Source: Tannerella sp. (GTDB lineage: Bacteria; Bacteroidota; Bacteroidia; Bacteroidales; Tannerellaceae). From it: 7,263 nt of DNA. The position numbers were made by a program, and so were the translations under genes. The DNA lies in the NCBI GenBank assembly GCA_031289445.1, contig JAITPL010000006.1, positions 1 to 7,263 on the forward strand. The letters run 5' to 3'. The notes below the pieces were generated by a model. The model was not told where the DNA came from, did not search any database, and was given only the letters and a program-made list of their open reading frames with translations. Positions 1 to 7,193 of the stretch are shown piece by piece; the stretch's first letter is position 1; each line of letters begins with the position of its first letter.

Positions 1-12
1 TAATCATTATAT

Positions 13-1845
13 ATGAAAAGAAAATCTTATATACATTATATATTACTGACCGTAACCGGTCTCGCTCTCACTGCGGGTAACAAAGCGCCCGACGTTTACC
101 TGTCGCCCGGCGCAATGGCCGTGGATGGAGGCCGCGGACTTGTTTACACCGCCTTGACTTCGGCCAAAGCCATTGCCGTTACCGACCTCGCCACGGCAGA
201 AACAACCGGACAAATCAAACTGAAGCAAAACCCCGAAAACCTGCTGCTCGCGCCCGACGGCTCAACTCTTTATGTCGGCAGCGGCGAGGCCAACGGCCTG
301 ATAGAAATCGTCGCCCTGCCGCAAAACAAGGTGAAGGCTAGCATTCCTGTGGGCCATACCCCCTGCGGAATGGCGCTCTCGGCCGACGGACGGACGCTCT
401 ATGTGGCTAACCGCTTTTCAAACACGGTTTCGGTCATCGACCTTAAAAGCAAAAAGGTAGCGAAGGAGATTCAAACCGTGCGCGAGCCGCGTGCCCTTTG
501 TCTTACTCCCGACGGAAAGACCCTGGCTGTGGCTAATTTTCTGCCTGCCCAGGCTGCAACGGCCGATGTGGTAGCCGCCGAAATCTCCCTTGTCGAAACT
601 GCAACCAACAGCATCCGCTCGAATATCTGCCTTACCAGCGGCTCGCAGTCCGTACTGGGCATCGCCTCCTCCGCTGACGGCAAATATCTGTATGCCGTTC
701 ACCTGCTTTCGCGCTTTAGCGTTCCTGTAACGCAGCTTGACAGAGGCTGGGTCAATACCAACGCCTTGAGTATAGTTGACCTGAAAGGCGATTCGCTGTA
801 TGCCACCGTGCTTTTGGACGACGTCGATCACGGAGCCGCCAACCCTTCCGGCATTGCCATCGCCCCGGACCGGCTTTATATCGCCCTGGCCGGAACTCAC
901 GAGCTTATGAGCATCGACCTGGCAACTTTGCACAAGAATCTGGCCGGACTTTTCAGCGGCGACGTTCGCGACGCTTACATCCGAGACAAGGCGGATTTAA
1001 GTACCTCGCTCTCGTTTGCGGCTTCGGTAAAGAAGCGCATAGCCTTGCAAGGCCTCATGCCGCGCGAAGTGGCCCTGGCCGGAGACGCGATACTGATAAG
1101 CAGCCGTTTTTCGCCGTTTATCGAAAGGGTCTCGCTTTCGGGAAATCAATCGCTTCCGGAGATTATCGCCTTGGGCAACGAGCCTGAGCCGGACGCGCGC
1201 CGTCGCGGCGAACTGGCCTTCAACGACGCTTCCATCTGTTACCAGCAGTGGCAGAGTTGCGCCTCCTGCCATCCCGACGGACGAGCCGACGGCCTTAACT
1301 GGGATCAGCAAAACGACGGCCTTGGCAATCCTAAAAACACCAAAAGCCTGCTTTATTCGCATGTAACGCCTCCCTGCATGATAACCGGCATCCGCGAAAA
1401 CGCCGAGAAAGCCGTGCGCAACGGTATTCTGCATACTTTGCAGACACGCCAGCCCGAATCGGTAGCCGTTGATATGGACGAATATCTCAAGCAGATGCCT
1501 TCGCCCGAAAGCCCTTACCTGAAAGAATACAGGGCCAAAGACCCGAAACAAACCGGCAAGCGCCTTTTCGACCAAGCCGGATGCGCTCAATGCCATAGCG
1601 GCAAGTATCTCACCGACCAGGTCAAATACGACGTGGGCACAGGCGACGGCGACGACAAAGGCCGTCCGTTCGATACTCCGGCGCTTTGCGAGGTCTGGCG
1701 TACCGCGCCTTACCTTTATGACGGTAGGGCTACCACGCTTCAGGAGGTATTTACCTCCTGCAACACCGACGACAAACACGGCGCTACCCGGAATCTGAGC
1801 GCCGCCGAACTTGATGCGTTAATACTGTATCTCAAAACTCTGTAA
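13..1845 (+). CDS. Exported YVTN beta-propeller / diheme CcP-MauG-like cytochrome c fusion (HzsBC-like)
   Basis: Exported protein of 610 aa that probably binds two c-type hemes in the periplasm. The N-terminus is a signal peptide (KRK, then a hydrophobic stretch to about residue 22, ending LTA-G). Residues ~28-310 carry propeller repeats typical of the YVTN family, such as DGSTLYVGSG, DGRTLYVANRFSNTVSVIDL and DGKYLYAV. From ~400 onward is a diheme peroxidase/MauG-like domain with CASCH at 416-420 and CAQCH at 524-528. It also has the family blocks GNPKNTKSLL, FDTPAL, WRTAPYLYDGR and a C-terminal LSAAELDALILYLKTL. The ATG at 13 is the first in frame after a TAA at 1-3; no clear ribosome site is visible in the 12 bases available. 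It lies 18 nt before an HzsA-like gene, so the two probably form one operon. Propeller plus CcP/MauG matches the beta and gamma subunits of hydrazine synthase, here in one chain. An ordinary YVTN/cytochrome c peroxidase paralogue is the main alternative. Oddities are Cys455 in TPPC and Tyr569 where PYLHDGR is usual. The domain call is firm; the substrate is unknown. Confidence 0.9.
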   Translation: MKRKSYIHYILLTVTGLALTAGNKAPDVYLSPGAMAVDGGRGLVYTALTSAKAIAVTDLATAETTGQIKLKQNPENLLLAPDGSTLYVGSGEANGLIEIVALPQNKVKASIPVGHTPCGMALSADGRTLYVANRFSNTVSVIDLKSKKVAKEIQTVREPRALCLTPDGKTLAVANFLPAQAATADVVAAEISLVETATNSIRSNICLTSGSQSVLGIASSADGKYLYAVHLLSRFSVPVTQLDRGWVNTNALSIVDLKGDSLYATVLLDDVDHGAANPSGIAIAPDRLYIALAGTHELMSIDLATLHKNLAGLFSGDVRDAYIRDKADLSTSLSFAASVKKRIALQGLMPREVALAGDAILISSRFSPFIERVSLSGNQSLPEIIALGNEPEPDARRRGELAFNDASICYQQWQSCASCHPDGRADGLNWDQQNDGLGNPKNTKSLLYSHVTPPCMITGIRENAEKAVRNGILHTLQTRQPESVAVDMDEYLKQMPSPESPYLKEYRAKDPKQTGKRLFDQAGCAQCHSGKYLTDQVKYDVGTGDGDDKGRPFDTPALCEVWRTAPYLYDGRATTLQEVFTSCNTDDKHGATRNLSAAELDALILYLKTL

Positions 1846-1863
1846 TCCGAAAAGATGTAAGGT

Positions 1864-4350
1864 ATGGCACGGAAGATTAATGGAATTGTATTATTGTGCT
1901 TGATGTTTTTGTCGAACTTTGTATCTTATGAAGTTGCGGCAAAAAAGACTGCCGGTGAAGTATTAAGCGGCGTCTCTCAAATTGTTTTTGCCGTTCGCGC
2001 CGACGGTATAGACCCGCACTGGTATGCCAATTTCGGTTATTACGCCGACAACGACCAACGCAAACCTGCACCTAACAATGGCGGTAAACTCTGCATCTAC
2101 GACATGGCGTCGAAGCAGGTGCGCGTCCTTCTCGACGACCCTGAAGGCTCTGTCCGCGACCCGCAGGTGGATTATGACGCTACGAAGATTCTTTTTTCTT
2201 ACCGCGCCGGCACATCAAGCCACTTTCATCTTTACGAAATCAAACCCGACGGCTCCGGTCTCAAACAACTCACCGACGGCGACTGCGACGATATTGAGCC
2301 GACCTACACTGCGGACGACAAAATCATATTTGTCTCCAGCCGCGCCAAACGCTGGGTGCAATGCTGGCTTACCCCTGTCGCCATCCTTTACGGTTGCGAC
2401 CTCGACGGTAAAAATATCCACGCTCTCTCCGGCAACGTCGAGCACGACAATACGCCCTGGCCGCTTCCCAACGGTCAGATTCTCTACACGCGCTGGGAAT
2501 ATGTGGATCGCAGTCAGGTGCATTATCACCACCTCTGGACAATGTTCCCCGACGGTACCCGTCAAATGGTTTATTACGGCAACATGCACCCCGGCACCGT
2601 CTTTATCGACGCCAAACCTGTTCCGGGCAGCGATAAAGTCGTCGCTATCTTTTCGTGGGGACACGGACGCACCGAACACGTCGGCCCTGTCGGCATCATA
2701 GACCCCCGCTCCGGCCCCGACGAACAGTCTGCCGCGAAAAAAATCTCCCGCAATGAAAATTACCGCGATCCCTGGGCCTTTTCCGAAACGGCTTTTATGG
2801 CCTCTCAGGATGCCCGCGTGGTGTTTATAGATGGCGAGGGCAACGAACAGGTCATTTATGAACTTCCTGCCGAGTGGCGTGAACGCAATCTGCGCCTACA
2901 AGAGCCGCGACCGGTCATGCCCCGCGAAAGGGAACACCCCATCGCTTCTACCGTCAATCCGGCCAACCCCAACGGACGCCTTATCCTGATGGACGTTTAT
3001 CAGGGACGCAATATGGCCGGCGTCAAACGCGGCGAAATAAAAAAACTCCTTATCCTTGAAACGCTTCCCAAACCGATTAATTTTACCGGTGGCATGGAGC
3101 CGCTCACTTACGGAGGCTCGTTCACGCTTGAGCGGGTTGTCGGCACTGTTCCTGTAGATCCGGACGGCTCGGCCAACTTTGAATTGCCTGCCATGCGCAG
3201 TTTCTTTTTTGTCGCACTTGATGAAAACGACCGCTCGGTCAAACGGATGCAGTCTTTCCTTTCGGTCATGCCGGGCGAAATATCTTCCTGCATAGGCTGT
3301 CACGAACAAAGAGATGCTGCTCCTCAACGCGACAATGCAGTAGCGACCGCCCTGCGTCGTCCTCCCAGCCCGATAACGCCTGTGGCCGATTTTCGCGGTA
3401 TGGACGCCTGCGGCTACCCTCTTGCCCAATCGACCGGCATACCCGATGTGCTTGATTTCACGCGAGATATTCAACCAATCCTCGACGAGCGTTGCGTTGC
3501 CTGCCATTCACCCGAAAAACGTTCCGGCGGCGTTTCGCTGGTAGGCCACCGCACTCCGTTATACACAGTCAGTTACTACAACATCACGGCACGCGGTCTT
3601 GTTGCGGACGGACGTAACATGCCCAAGAGCAATTATCCGCCACGCACGCTTGGCAGTAGCGCCAGCCGCCTTTTGATGCTCGCCGACGGTAAACATCACG
3701 GGGTTAAACTCGACGACCGCGAAAAAACTCTTCTCCGGCTTTGGATAGAAACCGGCGCGACTTATCTGGGCACTTATGCGGGTTTAGGTAACGGTATGCT
3801 TGGCGGTTATGCCGAAAATAATCAGGATAAATCCGACGAGAAATGGCCTGAAACAATGGCCATGAAGCAAGTGATTCAGCAAACTTGCATTGCCTGCCAC
3901 GCCGCAGGAAGCGAACGGCAACTGCCTCTGACGCCTTCGGATGAAACCGTCGCGCCGCCATGGGAGCCTTACAGCGAGAAAGATGCTCGCCGCCGCCTCT
4001 CGCGCAATCTCGTCTATGACCTTACGCTGCCTGAACAATCGACTTTGCTCCTGGCGCCTCTGGCGAAAAACGCAGGAGGCTACGAGTCGTGTGGCAAAGC
4101 GGTCTTTAAAGATAAACACGACCCGCGTTATAAAACGATTCTTGCCGGTATAAAGCGTGCCAAACAATACCTTGATGAAGTCAAGCGTTTTGATATGGAG
4201 GGATTTGTGCCGCGTCCGCAATATATCCGCGAAATGAAAAAGTATGGCGTGCTTCCGCCGGAACACAATCCTGCCACCGTAGTGGATACTTATGAGCTGG
4301 AACAGCGCTATTGGCGTTCGCTCTGGTATCAGCCGACAGCAAATAAATAA
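1864..4350 (+). CDS. HzsA-related multiheme cytochrome c (hydrazine synthase alpha-like)
   Basis: Exported 828-aa protein resembling the hydrazine synthase alpha subunit along its whole length, and of about the same size as HzsA. A signal peptide covers ~1-26 (hydrophobic GIVLLCLMFL, then EVAA-K). Residues ~35-340 form a TolB/PD40-like propeller with the strongly conserved family blocks DPHWYANFGYYAD, RDPQVDYDATKILFSYR, DDIEPTY, NTPWPLPNG, YTRWEYVDRSQVHYHHLW and HGRTEH. The middle domain has DGSANFELPA (~434) and PGEISSCIGCHEQR, with a heme motif at 476-480. The C-terminal part has DIQPILDERCVACH (heme motif 544-548) and CIACH (675-679). HzsA itself is described with two hemes, so the third CxxCH is extra. 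The start ATG is preceded by TAAGG about 4 nt upstream, a weak ribosome site, and the gene follows the propeller-diheme gene by 18 nt. It probably forms a periplasmic redox complex with that neighbour. Hydrazine formation cannot be inferred, because HzsA-related proteins occur outside anammox bacteria. The family call is strong; the reaction is unknown. Confidence 0.92.
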   Translation: MARKINGIVLLCLMFLSNFVSYEVAAKKTAGEVLSGVSQIVFAVRADGIDPHWYANFGYYADNDQRKPAPNNGGKLCIYDMASKQVRVLLDDPEGSVRDPQVDYDATKILFSYRAGTSSHFHLYEIKPDGSGLKQLTDGDCDDIEPTYTADDKIIFVSSRAKRWVQCWLTPVAILYGCDLDGKNIHALSGNVEHDNTPWPLPNGQILYTRWEYVDRSQVHYHHLWTMFPDGTRQMVYYGNMHPGTVFIDAKPVPGSDKVVAIFSWGHGRTEHVGPVGIIDPRSGPDEQSAAKKISRNENYRDPWAFSETAFMASQDARVVFIDGEGNEQVIYELPAEWRERNLRLQEPRPVMPREREHPIASTVNPANPNGRLILMDVYQGRNMAGVKRGEIKKLLILETLPKPINFTGGMEPLTYGGSFTLERVVGTVPVDPDGSANFELPAMRSFFFVALDENDRSVKRMQSFLSVMPGEISSCIGCHEQRDAAPQRDNAVATALRRPPSPITPVADFRGMDACGYPLAQSTGIPDVLDFTRDIQPILDERCVACHSPEKRSGGVSLVGHRTPLYTVSYYNITARGLVADGRNMPKSNYPPRTLGSSASRLLMLADGKHHGVKLDDREKTLLRLWIETGATYLGTYAGLGNGMLGGYAENNQDKSDEKWPETMAMKQVIQQTCIACHAAGSERQLPLTPSDETVAPPWEPYSEKDARRRLSRNLVYDLTLPEQSTLLLAPLAKNAGGYESCGKAVFKDKHDPRYKTILAGIKRAKQYLDEVKRFDMEGFVPRPQYIREMKKYGVLPPEHNPATVVDTYELEQRYWRSLWYQPTANK

Positions 4351-4364
4351 ATGATGGCGGGAGA

Positions 4365-4428
4365 CCGGTACGACGATGCGACACACGCAAGGACGTCTTA
4401 GCATCCGCCCGAAAACAGACCTTACCGG
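4365..4428. repeat. Weak nested inverted repeats in the convergent intergenic gap
   Basis: The gap between the HzsA-like gene (+) and the methyltransferase (-) is 79 nt. It holds CCGGTA at 4365-4370 matched by TACCGG at 4423-4428, enclosing GATGC (4375-4379) matched by GCATC (4401-4405). A small TGCG-ACACA-CGCA hairpin lies at 4377-4389. None is followed by a T-run on either strand, so this is not a convincing intrinsic terminator. A bidirectional terminator or mere chance are both possible. Confidence 0.25.
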
Positions 4429-4429
4429 A

Positions 4430-5305
4430 TTATTGCCACCATCTGAAGTTGTCCGAAATGACAATTTCAGTCTTTTCCAAATGATGCGTTGTTTTCATCG
4501 GAATTGTTTTATAGGGTAAATGGTATGTGTCTGCGAGTTGCCGTATTTCTGCCGTGTTATCGTAAGTCAGCATGAATCTGCCTTTCAGTTTGGAAGTTAA
4601 GGCAAAGAGTTGCTCATGGTCTATGTCAAAATAAGTATAAAGCCTTTTACCGGCAACGGTATATGGCGGGTCAATAAAAAAATACGCCTTTTCGTCGTCT
4701 TGATGTTGTTCTAAAATTTCAAATGCGTCTCCTGTAATAAAACGAATTTTATCCTTTATATAATTGATGGCAATAATCCTGTCATGCAATGTTTTAGGAT
4801 ACCAGCGGGATGCTATCCCTTTTCCATTCTCTCCGTTTTTAGTCATTCCCGAACCCTTGGCAAGGATACCTCCATGAAAAATCCGGTTTCTGAGGATAGT
4901 ACAAAATGCCACATCGTATATTTGTTTATCCGGTTTGTCTAACTCTGCCTTTATATTATCAACAGTCAAGTGATAAGATATGATTTTATCGGCAAGCCAT
5001 TTGTTTTTTCCATTCAATATAACCTCCCAAACGGCGGCAATATCTTTATCTTTTTCTACCATTGTAATATGGTCGGCCAGATTTTCAAATGCTGCGGTAA
5101 GACTTACAATACCTCCTCCGGCAAAAGGCTCAATCAATTCTGCCGCAGGCGTATTCTCTTGCCGTAGCCACTGCCGTACGGTCGGAACAAGCCATGTTTT
5201 TCCGCCGGGGTATCGAAACGGGCTTCGTTTAGGAACGGAAGCCACATTTGTAATGGTTGAAGAAGCGCTCAATGTCTCTCCAAATAAGTTCGTCTGACGG
5301 TTCAT
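4430..5305 (-). CDS. D12-class (Dam-like) N6-adenine DNA methyltransferase
   Basis: A 291-aa DNA methyltransferase that should transfer a methyl group from S-adenosylmethionine to N6 of adenine in a specific duplex site, protecting host DNA from the neighbouring nuclease. Motifs follow the order of the Dam/MethyltransfD12 family: PFRYPGGKTWL (29-39, motif X, cofactor binding), IEPFAGGGIVSL (58-69, motif I), VEKD (83-86, acidic motif II), and FFIDPPY (209-215, motif IV) with the catalytic DPPY. A variable segment between motif I and DPPY probably contains the target recognition region. The length is normal for the family and no lesion is visible. Its ATG overlaps the TGA of the upstream nuclease gene (ATGA at 5302-5305), which points to translational coupling from one mRNA. 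Base composition is clearly AT-richer than the cytochrome operon, which suggests horizontal acquisition. The N6-adenine class follows from DPPY and the overall fold family; the recognition sequence cannot be read from the protein. Confidence 0.95.
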   Translation of the reverse strand: MNRQTNLFGETLSASSTITNVASVPKRSPFRYPGGKTWLVPTVRQWLRQENTPAAELIEPFAGGGIVSLTAAFENLADHITMVEKDKDIAAVWEVILNGKNKWLADKIISYHLTVDNIKAELDKPDKQIYDVAFCTILRNRIFHGGILAKGSGMTKNGENGKGIASRWYPKTLHDRIIAINYIKDKIRFITGDAFEILEQHQDDEKAYFFIDPPYTVAGKRLYTYFDIDHEQLFALTSKLKGRFMLTYDNTAEIRQLADTYHLPYKTIPMKTTHHLEKTEIVISDNFRWWQ

Positions 5306-6171
5306 TCTGCAATCACATTTTCAAGATTATCTGCTATTCGTTTTGCATCCAGTTTCTTCTGCAATAATCGAGTGAAATCATTGATAGAGCCTGCTTCAAA
5401 CTTTGCAATGCGCTCTAATGCCAATGCGTATTTTGTATAAACGGTTTTCTGTAATGTTAGCTCCAAACGTTTCCCGCTTTTGCCGGACACTAAATCATAA
5501 AGAAAAAATGCAAAATCCGCTTCGGCTTTATCTACTTCGGGAAGTGGCGCTAATGTTTCATAGAATGTTGTTTGTAAAGCAACTACTTGTCTTTTATTCC
5601 ATTGCTTCAAGATAGAACCCTTGGAGATAATTTGAGGTATTAATCTTTTTCTTGATGACGATAGATAGTCCGGCTTAGGATACTTAACGGCTTGCGTCCA
5701 ATTAAAATCCATGGCGGGTTTCTCCATGTAGGCGTTGAATGGACCTGTTAAATTTCCGGAAATATATACAGCCTGAACTTCGAGTGAACCGAAGTCAATG
5801 ATTCTGCCTTTGTCGTCATAAGAGACAAGAACATAATCGATATTTCCGGCGGGTTTTCCGGAATCATCCTGTAATTTAACCTCGCCTATATGTGTCCACG
5901 CGGTTTTTTCGCTAAAGATGAATGTTGCCGCATCACTCATGATTTTCCAATCTTCGCGAAACCTGATTGGACAGATAATTACAGGACGGGTTTTATGGTA
6001 TAAACTGCATACGCCTAATGGAGAATCAATACTGTTTTTGGTACAATTTGAAACAATATTGTTGAATGGACAGAGTTTATCGTCTCGATAACGTGCTGCC
6101 CTTGCTGATTGATTTTCAATTGGAAATCCAAAGACTTCCGACAATGGTTGCCTATTATATTCTATGTTCAT
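5302..6171 (-). CDS. NotI-family type II restriction endonuclease
   Basis: A 289-aa protein (from ATG 6171) expected to cut unmethylated DNA at a specific site. The N-terminal part matches the NotI layout: SEVFGFPI near residue 11, then four cysteines, C34 in CPF, C43, C55 in GVCS and C67 in CP. These align with the iron-binding Cys4 module of NotI. The nuclease core is PD-(D/E)xK-like: E97 (GEVKL), D112 (NIDYVL) and E131-x-Q133 (SLEVQAV), the last paralleling LEIQ in NotI. It is shorter than NotI, mostly at the C-terminus. An in-frame ATG at 6186 would add MYLCT, but a -7 promoter box (6176-6183) covers those codons, so 6171 is preferred. The gene overlaps the downstream methyltransferase by ATGA. 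The nuclease comes first in the operon, and no separate controller gene is visible. The family assignment rests on motif order and spacing seen by eye; specificity is unknown. Confidence 0.87.
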   Translation of the reverse strand: MNIEYNRQPLSEVFGFPIENQSARAARYRDDKLCPFNNIVSNCTKNSIDSPLGVCSLYHKTRPVIICPIRFREDWKIMSDAATFIFSEKTAWTHIGEVKLQDDSGKPAGNIDYVLVSYDDKGRIIDFGSLEVQAVYISGNLTGPFNAYMEKPAMDFNWTQAVKYPKPDYLSSSRKRLIPQIISKGSILKQWNKRQVVALQTTFYETLAPLPEVDKAEADFAFFLYDLVSGKSGKRLELTLQKTVYTKYALALERIAKFEAGSINDFTRLLQKKLDAKRIADNLENVIAE

Positions 6172-6175
6172 AGTG

Positions 6176-6205
6176 CAAAGGTACATAAAATATTTAGATT
6201 GACAA
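6176..6205 (-). promoter_or_regulatory. Bacteroidetes-type promoter of the restriction-modification operon
   Basis: On the - strand, TTG at 6205-6203 is followed after 19 nt by TACCTTTG at 6183-6176. This fits the Bacteroidetes primary sigma consensus (TTG at -33 and TAnnTTTG at -7). The -7 box ends only 4 nt before the ATG at 6171. The transcription start would then fall within a few bases of that codon, leaving little or no leader. No Shine-Dalgarno-like sequence is expected or seen. Confidence 0.75.
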
Positions 6206-6246
6206 GCGCGAGGGATGAAAAAAGTTTTCTTACAGTATCGTTTGCG

Positions 6247-7051
6247 CTACCAACTCTCCATCGAAAAATTAGTGATTAATAAATAGGGGAATTTAAGATG
6301 TATGTCCGGCAAAGCAATAAAATCGAATTGTATTCCTCTGTTTTTTTCTTTCGGTTCGAGCGTCTCTGCCTTTTCGAGCATCTCTGCCTTTAACTTGTTC
6401 ATTATTTTATCTTTGCCTCCCGGTACAATTTCAAAATAAGAATAGTAGCTACTGTTATAGGGACTGTCTTCGTTTTGGTTGAGATAGACTCCGTTTTCCA
6501 AACTGCAATTTTTGGGAAAATCCTCACACACTGCCACAACGGTTATCGGGGTATTTTGATTATGGAAGTAAAAAACCTTTCCTACAGGATTCTCGTTTCC
6601 ATAAAATCTTTTTGCCGTACTTTCGGTAAGCATCGCGTTCCATTCCATATTAAATGCGGTACGGGCTGCGTCTCCAACAATAATTTTGGGAGTAAATATG
6701 TCTATAAACCCTTAACTTGTACGCCTTGCTGTCTAGTCAAAAGCATGTACCTTATCGGTAGAATCCCTGACGTCAAATGTCGTTTTATTTTCTCCGTGAT
6801 CCATAAAACAATAATGTTTTATCTCAGGATACTTTTCGGCAAATTCTCTTGGCTTTTGAGTAGTTGTGAACTGGGAAAACATATAAACGTTGTCCGCCTT
6901 CTCGAAATTTCCGTCGAAACTGAAATCGTAATAAGTCTGTACAACGATTACAAAAACACCGCATAAGCTATTGACAAGCCCATGATGTTCAGGATACTTG
7001 ATGTCCTGAATCGCTTTAAGAGAAATAAAAATTGTGCAGTATAAGTCTCAT
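6247..7051 (-). pseudogene. Decayed FtsX/MacB-type ABC transporter permease (5' half only)
   Basis: Joining frames on the - strand recovers the N-terminal half of a Bacteroidetes ABC permease. It starts at ATG 7051 with MRLILHNFYFS and loses frame near 7019-7025. It resumes as LKRFRTSS then ILNIMGLSIAYAVF (first membrane helix) in another frame, and loses frame again near the A5 run at 6952-6956. It continues as VIVVQTYYDFSFDGNFEKAD into the MacB-like periplasmic core. In-frame TAG (6733-6735) and TAA (6712-6714) follow. Then come GFIDIFTPKIIVGDA and the diagnostic TESTAKRFYGNENPVGK, ending at TAG 6247-6249 after about 268 codons. The C-terminal FtsX membrane domain is missing. Intact members are exported-substrate or lipoprotein-type permeases working with an ABC ATPase; this copy cannot be functional as read. 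The missing 3' half abuts the restriction-modification promoter, so cassette insertion or replacement is a likely cause. Sequencing error could explain one indel, but hardly all four lesions plus truncation. Confidence 0.85.
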
Positions 7052-7099
7052 AAATCTAAAATTTAAAGTTTGTAACTGTTCTCTTAATTCTTAATTGAA

Positions 7100-7193
7100 T
7101 TTCTAACTTCCAATTTCTAATTTCTAATTTCTAACTTCCAATTTCTACCCTCCAATTTCTAACTTCCAATTTCTTCTACCTTCTAATTTCTAC
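7100..7193. repeat. Degenerate heptanucleotide tandem array (unit YTTCYAA)
   Basis: Read on the + strand, successive 7-nt units from 7100 are TTTCTAA, CTTCCAA, TTTCTAA three times, CTTCCAA, TTTCTAC, CCTCCAA, TTTCTAA and CTTCCAA. A 10-nt slip (TTTCTTCTAC, 7170-7179) follows, then CTTCTAA and TTTCTAC. Two imperfect units (CTCTTAA, TTCTTAA) lie just before, at 7081-7094. The array has no G on this strand, so the other strand is C-free and purine-rich. Variation is confined to a few positions of the unit. The array sits between the dead permease and the upstream gene. Confidence 0.9.

Noticed and set aside
1..12. TAA at 1-3 as the end of an upstream operon gene, or AT-rich bases as a promoter
   Set aside because: Twelve bases are too few to support either reading.
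997..1779. 260-codon - strand frame opposite the first cytochrome gene
   Set aside because: It is a GC-driven antisense frame with no recognisable motif; the + strand shows signal peptide, propeller repeats and heme motifs.
2024..2701. 225-codon open frame on the + strand inside the HzsA-like gene
   Set aside because: It is out of frame within a strongly conserved gene, rich in Ser/Thr/Pro as expected of a shifted frame, and has no domain.
3784..4464. 226-codon - strand frame containing NPVRS, faintly like the C-terminal NPV-S-R end of FtsX permeases
   Set aside because: It overlaps the 3' end of the HzsA-like gene and the methylase end, and no other permease residues align, so it is not the missing permease 3' half.
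6475..6966. 163-codon open frame on the + strand
   Set aside because: It lies opposite the permease remnant, which shows clear family motifs on the - strand; the + frame has no recognisable features and is a shadow.
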